Shown here: positions 9,085-19,492 of the stretch, in pieces
Layout: each line of letters opens with the position of its first letter
How positions within the stretch are numbered: position 1 is the first letter of the stretch
Assembly (NCBI RefSeq): GCF_004001045.1
Contig: NZ_BIMK01000001.1
Span: forward strand, 1 to 64,000
DNA: 64,000 nt
Direction of reading: 5' to 3'
DNA from: Paenibacillus chibensis
GTDB lineage: Bacteria; Bacillota; Bacilli; Paenibacillales; Paenibacillaceae
Made by a program: the position numbers and the translations under genes
Notes under the pieces: model-generated
The model's database searches: none
What the model saw: the letters and a program-made list of their open reading frames with translations, nothing else
Told to the model about the DNA's origin: nothing

Positions 9085-9540
9085 CTATTTGCCTATTTCT
9101 AATGCCTTCATGATCATTGCTTTTGAAGCGTTTAATGCAGTTACATTGGCGTTATATGAATGTGAGGCAGAGATCATATCTACCATTTCTTTGGTGATAT
9201 CCACGTTCGGCATATATACATACCCTTCGCTATCCGCATCCGGATGACTCGGATTATATACCGGCTTGAATGCGGTTGAATCTTCTTGGATCGCCGTGAC
9301 TTTGACCCCGCGAGCCGGAGAAGCGTTATCTCCATTCATTTGGGCTTGAAGCATGTTGGCAAAATTCGATTCATTCGGAGAAAAAACGACCATTTTGCGG
9401 CGGTAGGGAACGGCTTGGCCGTTAACCACTGACGCTCTCGTCGTTTCGGCATTGGCTATATTGGAGGAAATGACGTCCATTCTAAGGCGTTGGGCTGTCA
9501 GACCTGATGCGCTAATGCCAAAGCTGCTGTTCAAATTCAT
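9085..9540 (-). CDS. flgC: Flagellar proximal rod protein FlgC
   Basis: Rod subunit of the flagellar basal body, 151 residues. The N-terminus FGISASGLTAQRLRMDVIS followed by NIANAETTR is the axial-protein family motif; the C-terminus VDMISASHSYNANVTALNA forms the partner coiled-coil region. The loop DAD-SEGYVYMPNVDITKEM is typical of FlgC. It is separated from flgB by only seven bases. Confidence 0.97.
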   Translation of the reverse strand: MNLNSSFGISASGLTAQRLRMDVISSNIANAETTRASVVNGQAVPYRRKMVVFSPNESNFANMLQAQMNGDNASPARGVKVTAIQEDSTAFKPVYNPSHPDADSEGYVYMPNVDITKEMVDMISASHSYNANVTALNASKAMIMKALEIGK

Positions 9541-9547
9541 TTAACTC

Positions 9548-9955
9548 TTATCTCCCTTCTACCGCTACACGCATCATTTTGATTTGCTCGTTCATTTGCT
9601 GGATGTAAGAATTGTATTGAATTTGATTCGCTGCCAGATTAGCCATTTCAGAGTCGACATCGACGTTGTTCAGGTTATTGTTCATCGCCGTTGACTGGTC
9701 CACCGTAACGACCGGATCCGGTATCGAGCTTGTAGGACCTATGACAAAATGCCGGGAGTCCGTAACCTTTCCTCTGAGCTGGGGCATTGTTCCATTCATT
9801 TCCTGCTGGAGCAGACTTTCAAACGATACATCTGACCGTTTAAAATAAGGTGTTTCCTCATTCGCGATGTTGTTGGAAATGACGTTCTGCCTGATGTTTG
9901 CCGCTTTCAGGCCAGCTTCCATGCGTTGAAAACTGGTACTGTTCAACAAATCCAT
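9548..9955 (-). CDS. flgB: Flagellar proximal rod protein FlgB, first gene of the fla/che operon
   Basis: Rod protein of the basal body. With the start at 9955 (MDLLNSTSFQRME..., preceded by GGGGG-ACAGCAAA) it is 135 residues; an in-frame ATG 78 bases upstream lacks a ribosome site and adds an implausible Lys/Asn-rich extension. The motif QNVISNNIANEETP and the C-terminal IQQMNEQIKMMRVAVEGR fit FlgB. It is the first gene of the flagellar operon; no codY gene separates it from hslU, unlike in B. subtilis. I could not find a convincing sigma-A promoter in the AT-rich 170 bases upstream. Confidence 0.95.
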   Translation of the reverse strand: MDLLNSTSFQRMEAGLKAANIRQNVISNNIANEETPYFKRSDVSFESLLQQEMNGTMPQLRGKVTDSRHFVIGPTSSIPDPVVTVDQSTAMNNNLNNVDVDSEMANLAANQIQYNSYIQQMNEQIKMMRVAVEGR

Positions 9956-10128
9956 TTTGCTGTCCCCCTTTTCCATAACTTGTATAAAGTTTTTTGTGCA
10001 GCCGTTTTTTTCAAAACTGTTTTTTTTCGACAAAAGAACTCAAAATAAACAGAATTTCTAGGACTTAAGTAGAAAAATTTACTAACTTGTCGTATATCCT
10101 AAGTTTCTTAGAGATTGGGTTATATTAC

Positions 10129-10179
10129 AATAAGAAAAAAGCCCTATCTTTTAGTCAAAAGAAGGGCTTTTTTCTTATT
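10129..10179. terminator. Strong bidirectional hairpin between hslU and flgB
   Basis: A perfect 17-bp inverted repeat (10129-10145 and 10163-10179, arms AATAAGAAAAAAGCCCT) with a 17-base loop. The arms carry A and T runs on both outer sides, so the hairpin can act as an intrinsic terminator on either strand. It would insulate the fla/che operon from transcripts coming from hslU and the RNA candidate upstream. Confidence 0.85.
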
Positions 10180-10199
10180 TTATGTTAAGATATTCCTAA

Positions 10200-10345
10200 A
10201 ACTGCTCGGGATAAGGGATTAGAGGTCCAGATCCCGACTCTGCATCGCCACTTTTCGCCAAAACCGAAAACGAACAGTCCCGGTTTTTCAGATTTGCGAA
10301 AGATAAATATGCATAAGCCCTAGTCCCATACAAAAATGATTCCAT
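10200..10345 (-). ncRNA. Candidate structured RNA between hslU and flgB
   Basis: Read on the minus strand this stretch folds into nested helices: TGCAT with ATGCA (10309-10313 / 10241-10245), CTTTCGC with GCGAAAAG (10296-10302 / 10251-10258) and AAAACCG with CGGTTTT (10281-10287 / 10260-10266). They are followed by a separate hairpin TCGGGAT/ATCCCGA (10231-10237 / 10206-10212) and then GCAGTTTT. A nested domain plus a terminal hairpin and U-run looks like a riboswitch or small RNA. It does not match any riboswitch consensus I know, including c-di-GMP-I. A 49-codon frame with a fair ribosome site also crosses it but looks noncoding. Confidence 0.4.
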
Positions 10346-10364
10346 TTTACCGCCTTTTAAGCTA

Positions 10365-10412
10365 AATAACCCGATCAGAATATATGCCTTTGAGGCTTCT
10401 GACCGGGTTATT
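10365..10412 (-). terminator. Hairpin downstream of hslU
   Basis: Sixteen-base arms (10365-10380 and 10397-10412, AATAACCCG-type) pair with a single G-U position, with a small inner GCC/GGC stem in the loop. It lies about 40 bases past the hslU stop. On the minus strand the T-run after it is short (TTATTT), so termination may be partial, leaving read-through into the RNA candidate at 10200-10345. Confidence 0.6.
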
Positions 10413-10453
10413 TTCATATCGTATGGATTCGTTTAAGCGCCGTAAGGCGGTGA

Positions 10454-11857
10454 CTACAGAATATATTGGCTTAAATCACGGTCCTGAGCGATTCCGGCCA
10501 GCTTCTCGCGCACATATTCCGGCGTAATCGTCATTTGCTCCAGCGTCAGCTCAGGCGCCTCAAAGGAGAGATCCTCAAGCAGCTTTTCCAGAATCGTATG
10601 CAGTCTGCGCGCACCGATATTTTCCATGTTCTCATTGACCGACGCCGCAATCTTGGCAATTTCCCGGATCGCATCCGGCGCGAAGTCAATTTCAATGTTT
10701 TCGGTTTTGAGCAGGTCCTTGTACTGCTTCGTAATCGCATTTTTCGGTTCGGTTAGAATCGAAACAAAATCATCAAGCGAAAGGCTGTTCAGCTCTACCC
10801 GGATCGGAAAACGCCCCTGAAGCTCCGGTATCAGATCCGAAGGCTTCGCGATATGAAAAGCACCGGCTGCGATAAAAAGGATAAAATCCGTCTTCACAGG
10901 GCCGTATTTGGTCATCACAGTCGATCCCTCGACAATTGGCAGGATATCCCTCTGGACACCCTCTCTGGACACGTCAGGCCCGTTTCCTTTTCCCTGGCTG
11001 GCAACCTTGTCGATTTCGTCGATAAAAATAATTCCGGACTGCTCTGCACGGTAGATCGACTCGGATATCACATCATCCATATCAATCAGCTTCGTGGCTT
11101 CATCCTGCGTCAGTACTTTGCGGGCTTCCTTGATCGGCAGCTTGCGCTTTTTCGTCCGTTTCGGAAGCAGGCTGCCGAACATTTCCTGCATATTCATGCC
11201 CATTTGGTCGTTCCCCTGACCGGCAAGCATATCCATCATGTTCGGCGAATTATCCTCGACGTCAATTTCGATCAGGTCTTCTTCCATGCTTCCCGACAGC
11301 AGCTTAAACTTCATCTGGCGGCGCTGTTCCACCACGTTGCTATCCCGCTCTTTGTCTTCTTCCGGCTCCTGCTGATTGCCGTTGGCTCCTCCGAAGAGCA
11401 TTTCAAACGGGTTGCGCTGGTTTTTATTTTTATGGCTCGAAGGCACAAGAATCTGAACGATCCGTTCATTCGCGAGTTCTTCTGCGCGGTCCTTCACCTT
11501 TTCCGTCCGTTCGGATTTGATCATCCGAATCGATGTTTCGATCAGGTCACGGACCATGGATTCCACGTCACGGCCGACATAACCGACCTCCGTGAACTTG
11601 GTCGCCTCAATTTTGACGAAAGGTGCATTGACCAGCTTCGCCAGCCGTCTGGCGATTTCCGTCTTGCCTACACCGGTAGGCCCGATCATCAGAATATTTT
11701 TAGGCACGATTTCATCGCGGTCCTCATCGGGCAGAAGGTTCCGGCGGTAACGGTTTCGAAGGGCAACGGCGACCGATTTCTTGGCCTGCTTCTGACCAAC
11801 GATATATTTATCCAATTCGGCGACAATCTGTCTCGGAGTCAAGTTCTGGTTATCCAT
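10454..11857 (-). CDS. hslU: ATP-dependent protease ATPase subunit HslU (ClpY)
   Basis: AAA+ unfoldase that feeds substrates into the HslV peptidase ring. The 467-residue protein (same length as B. subtilis ClpY) has Walker [10 protein letters not shown] near residue 60, the variable I-domain (about 110-235, with an acidic and Met/Gln-rich stretch), Walker [11 protein letters not shown], the sensor region [20 protein letters not shown] and the C-terminal RDLSQYIL tail that docks into HslV. The start at 11857 lies six bases after GGGGG; an ATG six bases earlier abuts that site. It is cotranscribed with hslV just upstream. Confidence 0.96.
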   Translation of the reverse strand: MDNQNLTPRQIVAELDKYIVGQKQAKKSVAVALRNRYRRNLLPDEDRDEIVPKNILMIGPTGVGKTEIARRLAKLVNAPFVKIEATKFTEVGYVGRDVESMVRDLIETSIRMIKSERTEKVKDRAEELANERIVQILVPSSHKNKNQRNPFEMLFGGANGNQQEPEEDKERDSNVVEQRRQMKFKLLSGSMEEDLIEIDVEDNSPNMMDMLAGQGNDQMGMNMQEMFGSLLPKRTKKRKLPIKEARKVLTQDEATKLIDMDDVISESIYRAEQSGIIFIDEIDKVASQGKGNGPDVSREGVQRDILPIVEGSTVMTKYGPVKTDFILFIAAGAFHIAKPSDLIPELQGRFPIRVELNSLSLDDFVSILTEPKNAITKQYKDLLKTENIEIDFAPDAIREIAKIAASVNENMENIGARRLHTILEKLLEDLSFEAPELTLEQMTITPEYVREKLAGIAQDRDLSQYIL

Positions 11858-11869
11858 ATGCATCCCCCT

Positions 11870-12412
11870 TTACAGCTCTTCCACGATGATGTTTCCGTTG
11901 GTGTACACACAAATTTCGGAAGCGATTTTGAGGGCTTCGCTCGCGATGTCCTTCGCTTCGAGCTCATGCGCATGGCGCTTGAGCGCCCGTGCGGCCGATA
12001 ATGCGAAATTGCCACCGGAGCCGATGGCGAGCACGTCATCATCGGGCTCAATGATTTCTCCGCCGCCGGAAATCAGCAGCATCCCGCTTTTGTCCATCAC
12101 GATCATCAGCGCCTCAAGCTTGCGCAGCACTCGGTCCGATCTCCAGTCCTTGGCCAGTTCAACGGCAGCCCGCTGCAGATTGCCATGATGCTCCTCCAGC
12201 TTGCCTTCGAATTTCTCAAACAATGTTATCGCATCGGCCACCGATCCCGCAAAACCGGCGACAACCTGGCCTCTGTACAGGCGGCGCACCTTTTTTGCGG
12301 TCTGCTTCATGATCATATTTTCTCCGAACGTCACCTGACCGTCACCGGCGATGGCAGCTTTCCCATTGTGGCGAACGGCGCAAATCGTCGTTGCATGAAA
12401 TGACATCTCCAT
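11870..12412 (-). CDS. hslV: ATP-dependent protease peptidase subunit HslV (ClpQ/CodW)
   Basis: Proteasome beta-like N-terminal-nucleophile peptidase partner of HslU. Motifs include [20 protein letters not shown] (N-terminal active-site region), [14 protein letters not shown] and [16 protein letters not shown]. The best ribosome site (GGAGG, ten bases) points to a start giving M-E-M-S-F-H-A-T-T; starting at the next Met gives M-S-F-H-A-T-T, matching the N-terminal Ser type described for B. subtilis CodW. Which start is used decides whether Ser2 can be exposed. It lies between trmFO and hslU; the recombinase gene codV/xerC normally found here in B. subtilis is missing. Confidence 0.93.
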   Translation of the reverse strand: MEMSFHATTICAVRHNGKAAIAGDGQVTFGENMIMKQTAKKVRRLYRGQVVAGFAGSVADAITLFEKFEGKLEEHHGNLQRAAVELAKDWRSDRVLRKLEALMIVMDKSGMLLISGGGEIIEPDDDVLAIGSGGNFALSAARALKRHAHELEAKDIASEALKIASEICVYTNGNIIVEEL

Positions 12413-12438
12413 ACGTGTCAAGCCTCCTAGTCTATACT

Positions 12439-13773
12439 TCACACCTGCGCTTTAGATACCCCGTAAGCTTCGACAAACTCATTAATGCTGGCCAATGCGC
12501 GGTTAGCAAGCGCCTCGTTTTTCTCTTTTTTGTTCCGAATCTTCTTCTCAAGCGACGGCAGCAAACCGAAGTTCGCATTCATCGGCTGGAAGTGCGCCGG
12601 ATCCGCATTCGTCACGTAATGCGCCATGCTGCCGATCGTACTGGTTTCAGGGAGAACGACAAGCTCTTCCCCTTTAGCCTTTCTTGCAGCGTTAATGCCC
12701 GCTATTAGCCCGGATGCCGCTGATTCGACATAACCCTCTACCCCTGTCATTTGTCCGGCAAAGAACAGGTTCTCATTCGTTTTGAGCTGATATGTAGCTT
12801 TAAGCAGACGTGGCGAATTAATAAACGTATTGCGATGCATTACGCCGTAACGGACGTATTCGGCATTTTCCAAACCCGGAATCATGGAAAATACGCGTTT
12901 TTGCTCGCCCCATTTCAGATGGGTTTGAAAGCCGACAAGGTTGTACAGCGTTCCGGCAGCGTTGTCCTGGCGAAGCTGAACGACAGCGTAGGGAAGCGTA
13001 CCCGTGTGCGGATTCACTAGACCAACCGGCTTCATCGGTCCGAACAACGCCGTTTGCTTGCCGCGTTTCATCATGACCTCAATCGGCATGCAGCCTTCGA
13101 AATACACTTCTTTCTCGAATTCCTTGAGCTGTGCCACTTCCGCCGATACAAGAGCATCATAAAACGCGTTGAATTCTTCTTCATTCATCGGGCAGTTCAG
13201 ATAAGCTGCTTCACCCTTGTCATAGCGGGATGCAAGATACACCTTGCTCATATCGATCGAGTCTTTCTCCACGATCGGTGCAGCCGCATCGTAAAAATAG
13301 AAGTATTCTTCTCCCATGAGCGCTTTAATCTCGGCCGAAAGCGCCGGGGACGTGAGCGGTCCGGTGGCAATGACAACAATCCCATCATCAGGTATATGCT
13401 GAATTTCTTCGTTTACGACCTCGATGAGGGGATGGTTATGAAGAATTTCCGTAATGCTGCCCGAGAATCCGTCGCGATCGACCGCCAGCGCACCGCCGGC
13501 GGGCACCGCATGTTTATCCGCCGATCCCAAAATGATGGAATTCAGCATCCGCATTTCTTCTTTAAGTACGCCTACCGCGTTCGTTAAACCGTTCGCCCGG
13601 AGCGAATTGGTGCATACCAGTTCGGCAAATTTGTCCGTATGATGCGCCGGGGTTTTGACCACCGGGCGCATTTCGTATAATTTCACGGGAACGCCACGGC
13701 TCGCAATCTGCCAGGCAGCTTCGCTGCCCGCCAAACCGGCGCCAATGACGGTTACCTGTTGTACTTCAGTCAA
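12439..13773 (-). CDS. trmFO: Methylenetetrahydrofolate-tRNA-(uracil-5-)-methyltransferase TrmFO
   Basis: FAD- and folate-dependent enzyme that makes m5U54 in the tRNA T-loop. The 444-residue protein opens with the FAD-binding motif [15 protein letters not shown], then [20 protein letters not shown], the folate/FAD motif [17 protein letters not shown] and the C-terminal [17 protein letters not shown] typical of the Gid family. Start is a TTG after GGAGGTAATTAAA. It is placed between topA and hslV as in B. subtilis. Confidence 0.96.
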   Translation of the reverse strand: MTEVQQVTVIGAGLAGSEAAWQIASRGVPVKLYEMRPVVKTPAHHTDKFAELVCTNSLRANGLTNAVGVLKEEMRMLNSIILGSADKHAVPAGGALAVDRDGFSGSITEILHNHPLIEVVNEEIQHIPDDGIVVIATGPLTSPALSAEIKALMGEEYFYFYDAAAPIVEKDSIDMSKVYLASRYDKGEAAYLNCPMNEEEFNAFYDALVSAEVAQLKEFEKEVYFEGCMPIEVMMKRGKQTALFGPMKPVGLVNPHTGTLPYAVVQLRQDNAAGTLYNLVGFQTHLKWGEQKRVFSMIPGLENAEYVRYGVMHRNTFINSPRLLKATYQLKTNENLFFAGQMTGVEGYVESAASGLIAGINAARKAKGEELVVLPETSTIGSMAHYVTNADPAHFQPMNANFGLLPSLEKKIRNKKEKNEALANRALASINEFVEAYGVSKAQV

Positions 13774-13807
13774 TTTAATTACCTCCTACGATTCATGCCA
13801 CATGCTG

Positions 13808-15910
13808 TTATACAATCTCATCGTTATCTTCGTTATCCTCGATCTCTTCCACATGATCGCAGGATGTGCACTGGAGTCTGGCTCCCTGCTTGTTCCGCTT
13901 CTCGACCATCCAGGAATCGCATTTCGGGCACGGTTTGCTAGACGGACGGTCCCAGGATACGAAATCGCATTCCGGGTAACGGTCACACCCATAAAAAATG
14001 CGTCCCTTTTTGCTCCGGCGCTCGACCACATGGCCTTCCTTGCATTTTGGACAAGTCACGCCGATATCCTTCACAATCGGTTTCGTATTCCGGCAGTCCG
14101 GAAAACCGGAGCAGGCAAGAAACTTGCCGAAGCGGCCCAGCTTGTATACCATAGGCTTGCCGCATTTGTCGCAAATTTCATCCGAAACCTCATCCGCGAT
14201 CTCAATCTCTTTCATTTCCTCTTCGGCGACTTCAAGCCGCTTCTCAAAGGAGGAGTAAAATTCCTTCAAAACCTTGACCCAATCTTCGGAGCCCTCTTCC
14301 ACATGGTCGAGATCTTCCTCCATATGGGCGGTAAACTCGGCATCCAGAATTTCCGGGAAAAACTGCTCCATCTGTTCGATGATGAGTTCTCCGAGCTCCG
14401 TCGGAACGAATTTTTTCTCCTCGATCGCAACGTAACCCCGTTTCTGGATCGTTTCCAGCGTCGGAGCATACGTACTCGGGCGGCCAATCCCGAGCTCCTC
14501 CATCGTGCGTACGAGTCTTGCCTCGGTATAACGCGGAGGCGGCTGGGTAAAATGCTGCTTCGGATCAATCTCTTCCTTCTTCAGCTTATCCCCCGGTGCC
14601 AGTGCAGGTAGAAACTTTTCTTCCTCCGTCGTTCCGTCGTCGTTTCCTTCGACGTACACCTTCATGAAGCCCGGAAAGCGCACTTTCGAGCCTGTTGCCC
14701 GGAATACCGCGCTTCCGGCAGCGATGTCCACCGACAAAGTGTCGAGTACGGCAGAAGCCATTTGGCTCGCAACGAAGCGTTCCCATACCAGCTTGTATAA
14801 ACGGAACTGATCGCGGCTCATAAAAGGTTTGACGGACTCGGGATCACGCATCACGGAAGTGGGACGGATCGCTTCGTGCGCGTCCTGGGCGTTTGCCGCC
14901 TTCTTCGAATATTCGCGCGGGCTCTCCGGCGCGAATGAACCGCCGAATTTCCCTTCAATATACTCTTTCGCTTCTTCCTGAGCGGATACCGCGATTCGCG
15001 TGGAATCGGTACGCATGTAAGTAATGAGACCGACCGTGCCTTCTTTGCCGAGCTCGACGCCTTCATACAGCTGCTGGGCAACGGACATCGTTTTCGCTGC
15101 ACGGAAGTTCAGCTTACGAGCCGCCTCCTGCTGCAGGGAACTGGTCGTAAACGGCGGCGACGGATGCCGCTGACGCTCTTTCTCTTTGACCTCAGCCACT
15201 TTGAAGGTCGCGCCTTTGATCGCCTGGAGTACCTCCTGGACGTCCGCTTCCTTGGAAAGCTCCTTTTTCTGGCCGTCAAGCTGGTGAAACTTTGCCTCGA
15301 ACACCGAGCTGCCCTTGGCGAGCTTGGCTGTGATGGACCAGTACTCCTCCGGCACGAAAGCGTCGATTTCATTTTCTCGGTCGAGAATAATTTTGACGGC
15401 GACGGATTGGACGCGTCCCGCCGACAATCCCTTTTTGACTTTCTTCCATAATAAAGGACTGATCTTGTAACCTACCAGCCGGTCCAGGATCCGTCTCGCC
15501 TGCTGGGCGTTGACCAGATCCATATTAATTTTACGCGGTGTCTTGAATGCATCCTTTACCGCTTGCTTCGTGATTTCATTAAACACGACCCGGCAGCTGT
15601 CCGTATCATCCAGCTCCAGGGCATGCGCCAAATGCCAGGCTATCGCCTCGCCCTCACGATCGGGGTCAGCTGCGAGATAAACCTTTTTGACTTTTTTGCT
15701 GGCATCCTTCAGCTCTTTCAACACGGAACCTTTTCCGCGGATCGTAATGTACTTTGGATTGAACTCATTTTCAACTTCAACCCCGATTTGGCTCTTTGGC
15801 AAATCGCGAACATGGCCCATGGAAGCCTTTACGATAAATTTGCTGCCTAAATACTTGCCGATCGTCTTCGCCTTTGCGGGCGATTCCACGATCACCAGTG
15901 AATCAGCCAT
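13808..15910 (-). CDS. topA: DNA topoisomerase I (type IA)
   Basis: Relaxes negative supercoils. The 700-residue protein begins [20 protein letters not shown] (TOPRIM domain, with [14 protein letters not shown] as the metal-binding motif), carries the catalytic tyrosine in [13 protein letters not shown] (about residue 300) and ends with three four-Cys zinc modules (CDKCGKP...[15 protein letters not shown]...CDRYPEC; CPKCDSW...CTSC) followed by an acidic tail. The start at 15910 has GGAGG at eight bases; an in-frame ATG 36 bases upstream lacks a site. It is preceded by dprA with a terminator-like hairpin between them. Confidence 0.97.
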   Translation of the reverse strand: MADSLVIVESPAKAKTIGKYLGSKFIVKASMGHVRDLPKSQIGVEVENEFNPKYITIRGKGSVLKELKDASKKVKKVYLAADPDREGEAIAWHLAHALELDDTDSCRVVFNEITKQAVKDAFKTPRKINMDLVNAQQARRILDRLVGYKISPLLWKKVKKGLSAGRVQSVAVKIILDRENEIDAFVPEEYWSITAKLAKGSSVFEAKFHQLDGQKKELSKEADVQEVLQAIKGATFKVAEVKEKERQRHPSPPFTTSSLQQEAARKLNFRAAKTMSVAQQLYEGVELGKEGTVGLITYMRTDSTRIAVSAQEEAKEYIEGKFGGSFAPESPREYSKKAANAQDAHEAIRPTSVMRDPESVKPFMSRDQFRLYKLVWERFVASQMASAVLDTLSVDIAAGSAVFRATGSKVRFPGFMKVYVEGNDDGTTEEEKFLPALAPGDKLKKEEIDPKQHFTQPPPRYTEARLVRTMEELGIGRPSTYAPTLETIQKRGYVAIEEKKFVPTELGELIIEQMEQFFPEILDAEFTAHMEEDLDHVEEGSEDWVKVLKEFYSSFEKRLEVAEEEMKEIEIADEVSDEICDKCGKPMVYKLGRFGKFLACSGFPDCRNTKPIVKDIGVTCPKCKEGHVVERRSKKGRIFYGCDRYPECDFVSWDRPSSKPCPKCDSWMVEKRNKQGARLQCTSCDHVEEIEDNEDNDEIV

Positions 15911-15956
15911 CGGTTCATCCTCCTCTCCAACAATCAAACGTTTCATGAATATAAAA

Positions 15957-15990
15957 GAATCAGCCGCCGTCCAAACAGGCGGAATGATTC
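15957..15990 (-). terminator. Hairpin between dprA and topA
   Basis: On the minus strand GAATCA-tt-CCGCC pairs with GGCGG-c-TGATTC around an eight-base loop, followed by TTTTAT. It can end dprA transcripts; topA would then need its own promoter, or the hairpin acts as a partial attenuator. A second small hairpin CCGCT-aaa-AGCGG lies at about 16010-16022. Confidence 0.65.
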
Positions 15991-16055
15991 TCGTATTTCA
16001 GGTAATCAATCCGCTAAAAGCGGCCCTGACTTCAGTGAATGCATGTTCATTTTTG

Positions 16056-17174
16056 TTATATGGTCTTATATATCGCACCAGGTAATTGGGTAATCTGCTT
16101 TTTTATGATTAAAGATAACAGAACTGAATGCAAATGTCCAAAATCCCACCGGCTTTGCTGCAGCAGCTCATCCAGCGTGAGAGGTCCCTGCTCCAGTATA
16201 TGGTATAGTTGCAGTTCATCCGTTGTCAAATGACCTTCCCCGTTCAGGGAGCCTTCTTTTACCTGACGTTCCTTATTGTATGTATTTTTAAGCCTGTTTG
16301 GCAACCATGAATCAAACTCCTCGATGATGTCCGAAGCTTCGCATATCATTTTGGCCCCTTGCCGGATCAGGTTCAGCGCTCCCCGGCTTTTCGGAGAAGT
16401 CACCTGTCCAGGCACCGCAAAAACCTCCCTGTCCGCGTCCAGGGCCGCATCGGCGGTAATCAGTGAACCGCTGCGTTCATCCGCCTCCACCACGAGCGTA
16501 CCAAGCGTCAAGCCGGCAATAATGCGGTTCCGCTGCGGAAATAACCCCGGATGAGGCTTCGTCCCCCGAGGATATTCCGTAAGGATCAAGCCTTCGTTCG
16601 CGATTCTCGCAAACAGCGCCCTGTTCTCCGGCGGATAGATCATGTCCATTCCGGTGGCCATCACTGCGATCGTCCCTCCTCCGCCGGATAATGCAGCCTC
16701 ATGGCACACGCTATCGATTCCTCTAGCCAGGCCGCTAACGATCACAAATCCGCTGATGACCAGGCCTTGAGCGAGTTCCTCTCCCATCTTCCTGCCATAA
16801 GCGGTTGGCATCCTTGTACCTACCATAGCGATTCCCGGCTGGTGCAGCAGACCGGTATCTCCCCTGGTATACAGCACCAGCGGCGGATCCGGGCTCTCCT
16901 TCAGCAGCGCGGGATAGTCTTGGTCCAGAATGGTGAGGGTTTGAACGAGCGGATCAAGTTCCTTTTCCCTCTGTTGTACCGAAAGGTTCTCCCTGGACAA
17001 ATTTCGCGCAAGACGCTCCGATAATTCGACGGAATATCCAAGCGTTCCCCACCACCCGGCATCGCCATCAATGATGTGTTCTGTCAGCAGACCGTCCGCG
17101 ATGATGCGGTTGATACCCTTTCTGCCCATTCCTTTCGTTTCATGCATTGCGATCAGCAGCCATCGAATATCCAT
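16056..17174 (-). CDS. dprA: DNA-processing protein DprA (Smf)
   Basis: Recombination mediator that loads RecA on incoming single-stranded DNA during transformation. The Rossmann core carries IAMVGTRMPTAYG, VIVSGLARGIDSVCHEAAL, YPPENRALF, TEYPRGTKPHPGLFPQRNRI and AGLTLGTLVVEADERSGSL. An N-terminal helical (SAM-like) part and a C-terminal winged-helix-like domain (DELQLYHILEQGPLTLDEL) flank it. Start at 17174 follows AAGGTGAGAGGC; a frame extending 48 bases further upstream has no ribosome site. Together with comM and other genes here it indicates DNA-uptake processing capacity. Confidence 0.95.
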   Translation of the reverse strand: MDIRWLLIAMHETKGMGRKGINRIIADGLLTEHIIDGDAGWWGTLGYSVELSERLARNLSRENLSVQQREKELDPLVQTLTILDQDYPALLKESPDPPLVLYTRGDTGLLHQPGIAMVGTRMPTAYGRKMGEELAQGLVISGFVIVSGLARGIDSVCHEAALSGGGGTIAVMATGMDMIYPPENRALFARIANEGLILTEYPRGTKPHPGLFPQRNRIIAGLTLGTLVVEADERSGSLITADAALDADREVFAVPGQVTSPKSRGALNLIRQGAKMICEASDIIEEFDSWLPNRLKNTYNKERQVKEGSLNGEGHLTTDELQLYHILEQGPLTLDELLQQSRWDFGHLHSVLLSLIIKKQITQLPGAIYKTI

Positions 17175-17210
17175 GCCTCTCACCTTCCCACCCGTCATTT
17201 TTATGGAAAC

Positions 17211-17258
17211 GCAAAAAAGCAACCCTTTATCCCCTGCAGAAGGAATAAAAGGTTGCTT
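17211..17258 (-). terminator. Terminator of the sucCD operon
   Basis: Fourteen-base arms (17217-17230 and 17245-17258, AAGCAACC-type) with one mismatch and a 14-base loop; on the minus strand the hairpin is followed by TTTTTTG. It lies about 30 bases after the sucD stop and before dprA. Confidence 0.88.
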
Positions 17259-17289
17259 ACCTTTGAAGCTATCTTAACCCGAAACCGGA

Positions 17290-18219
17290 TTAATGTGTCA
17301 AGCATTTATCCAGCAAGCCGCGTTCTTCAAGAACGGAGACAAGCGTGGAGCCCATTTCGGAAGGCGTAGGAGCGACCTTGATGCCGCACTCTTCCATTTT
17401 GGCGATTTTTTCTTTGGCTGTACCCTTGCCGCCGGAAATGATCGCACCGGCATGGCCCATGCGTTTTCCCGGAGGAGCTGTCACGCCGCCGATGAAGCCT
17501 ACAACCGGTTTGGTCATGTTGTCGCGGATCCATTCCGCAGCTTCTTCTTCAGCTGTACCGCCGATTTCACCAATCATGATGACCGCATAGGTATTTGGAT
17601 CCTCGTTGAAGCGTTTCAGAACATCGATGAACTCCGTTCCTTTGACCGGGTCACCGCCGATACCAACCGCAGTGGATTGTCCAATGCCGCGGGTTGTCAG
17701 CTGATGAACCGCTTCATACGTGAGGGTTCCGCTTCGGGATACGACGCCGACATGACCTGGCGTATGGATGTAACCCGGCATGATGCCGATTTTGCATTCG
17801 CCCGGCGTGATGACGCCCGGACAGTTCGGTCCGATCAGGACGGTCTTTTTGCCTTCCATGAAACGGGAAACTTTGACCATGTCCAGCACCGGAATGCCTT
17901 CGGTAATGCAAATAACCAGATCCATTTCAGCCTCAACGGCTTCCATAATGGAATCTGCGGCAAATGCAGGCGGTACGTAAATTACGCTCGCCGTTGCGCC
18001 GGTAGCTTGTTTGGCTTCAACCACGGTGTTGAAAACAGGCAGGCTTACGGAGCTACCGTTTTCAAGCTCGATATCCACGGTCGTGCCGCCTTTTCCCGGG
18101 GAAGTACCTCCCACCATTTGCGTTCCGTAATCAAGGGCGCCTTTTGCATGGAAAAGGGCCGTTTTCCCGGTGATGCCCTGTGTAATCACTTTTGTATTTT
18201 TATCTACCAAAATACTCAC
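17290..18219 (-). CDS. sucD: Succinyl-CoA synthetase (ADP-forming) alpha subunit
   Basis: Catalyses the substrate-level phosphorylation step of the TCA cycle with SucC. The 309-residue protein has the CoA-binding Rossmann region ([27 protein letters not shown]), [16 protein letters not shown] and the ligase domain with the phosphohistidine loop [20 protein letters not shown] (His in GHAGA). The start is a GTG with an AGGGG site 13 bases upstream. It follows sucC by about 35 bases and ends at a clear terminator. Confidence 0.97.
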   Translation of the reverse strand: MSILVDKNTKVITQGITGKTALFHAKGALDYGTQMVGGTSPGKGGTTVDIELENGSSVSLPVFNTVVEAKQATGATASVIYVPPAFAADSIMEAVEAEMDLVICITEGIPVLDMVKVSRFMEGKKTVLIGPNCPGVITPGECKIGIMPGYIHTPGHVGVVSRSGTLTYEAVHQLTTRGIGQSTAVGIGGDPVKGTEFIDVLKRFNEDPNTYAVIMIGEIGGTAEEEAAEWIRDNMTKPVVGFIGGVTAPPGKRMGHAGAIISGGKGTAKEKIAKMEECGIKVAPTPSEMGSTLVSVLEERGLLDKCLTH

Positions 18220-18255
18220 GATTCGTTCACATCCCCTGTTCGATTTTAAAGGTAC

Positions 18256-19416
18256 CTATTTTACGAGCGAGACAATCTTTTGCGCACCGTCGGCCATGGA
18301 ATCGGCAGGCACGATGTTCAGGCCGGATTCAGCCAGAATCTTCTTGCCGAGATCCACGTTGGTTCCTTCCAGACGCACAACCAGCGGCCGCGTTAGGCCG
18401 AGCTGCTTCGCCGCTTCAACAACGCCCTCTGCAATGACGTCGCAGCGCATGATACCGCCAAAAATATTGACGAAAATGCCTTTAACCTGCTCGTCGGAGA
18501 GGATGATTTTGAATGCTTCGGTTACCTTCTCTGTCGTCGCACCGCCCCCTACATCGAGGAAGTTGGCAGGGTCGCCGCCATAGTATTTGATAATGTCCAT
18601 CGTTGCCATAGCCAGGCCTGCGCCGTTAACCATGCAGCCGATGTTTCCGTCGAGAGCTATGTAGCTCAGGTCGTACTTGGATGCTTCGATTTCCTTCTCG
18701 TTCTCTTCGTCCAGATCGCGCAGCTCCTGAATGTCCTTATGACGGAAGAGCGCATTGGAATCGAAGTTCAGCTTCGCATCCAGTGCCATGACGTTGCCGT
18801 CACCGGTTACAACCAGAGGGTTGATCTCAGCGATCGAACAGTCTTTGTCCACAAAAGCTGTATAAAGGGCCATCATGAACTGAACGGCCTTGTTTACCAG
18901 TTCTTTAGGAATGTTGATGGCATAAGCAAGTCTGCGGGCTTGGAAAACCTGCAATCCTACAGCCGGGTCAACGACTTCTTTGAAAATTTTCTCGGGAGTC
19001 GCTGCCGCCACTTCCTCGATTTCCGTACCTCCTTCTTCCGAGCCCATCATAACGACGCGGCCGGTAGCACGGTCAACAACAACACCCACATAGTACTCTT
19101 TGCGGATATCGCAGCCTTCTTCGATCAGGAGACGTTTAACTTCCTTGCCCTCAGGGCCGGTTTGATGCGTGACAAGCACTTTACCAAGAATTTCTTCGGC
19201 ATAAGCGCGTACTTCGTCAAGATTTTTGGCAACCTTAACGCCGCCGGCTTTGCCGCGTCCGCCTGCATGGATTTGCGCTTTAACAACCGTAACCTGGCTG
19301 CCGAGCGATTTTGCGGCTTCGACGGCTTCTTCCACCGTATAAGCAACCTTTCCGTTCGGAACGGCAACTCCATACTGCTTCAACACCTGTTTTCCTTGAT
19401 ATTCATGGATATTCAT
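18256..19416 (-). CDS. sucC: Succinyl-CoA synthetase (ADP-forming) beta subunit
   Basis: ATP-grasp subunit of the TCA-cycle enzyme, 386 residues. It starts [20 protein letters not shown], contains the ATP-grasp stretch [40 protein letters not shown] and the C-terminal ligase motif [18 protein letters not shown]. Ribosome site AGGAGG. First gene of the sucCD operon; a promoter with an extended -10 and a catabolite-responsive-element-like site lie upstream (19493-19522). Confidence 0.97.
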   Translation of the reverse strand: MNIHEYQGKQVLKQYGVAVPNGKVAYTVEEAVEAAKSLGSQVTVVKAQIHAGGRGKAGGVKVAKNLDEVRAYAEEILGKVLVTHQTGPEGKEVKRLLIEEGCDIRKEYYVGVVVDRATGRVVMMGSEEGGTEIEEVAAATPEKIFKEVVDPAVGLQVFQARRLAYAINIPKELVNKAVQFMMALYTAFVDKDCSIAEINPLVVTGDGNVMALDAKLNFDSNALFRHKDIQELRDLDEENEKEIEASKYDLSYIALDGNIGCMVNGAGLAMATMDIIKYYGGDPANFLDVGGGATTEKVTEAFKIILSDEQVKGIFVNIFGGIMRCDVIAEGVVEAAKQLGLTRPLVVRLEGTNVDLGKKILAESGLNIVPADSMADGAQKIVSLVK

Positions 19417-19492
19417 TTACGGAATCCTCCTATCAACATGACTGCTACAAGGCGGGTTATCATCTCTTTGGAAAATAATATAAACCCAAGCT

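Noticed and set aside
10200..10345. c-di-GMP riboswitch ahead of the flagellar operon
   Set aside because: The conserved c-di-GMP-I core (GGCAAACC, GGGACGCAAAGCC, tetraloop receptor) is not present, so the fold is kept as an unassigned candidate.
10196..10417. 73-codon minus-strand frame between hslU and flgB
   Set aside because: It begins inside the hslU terminator hairpin, has no recognisable composition or homology, and overlaps nested RNA helices; a shorter version from 10345 has a fair ribosome site but is still unconvincing.
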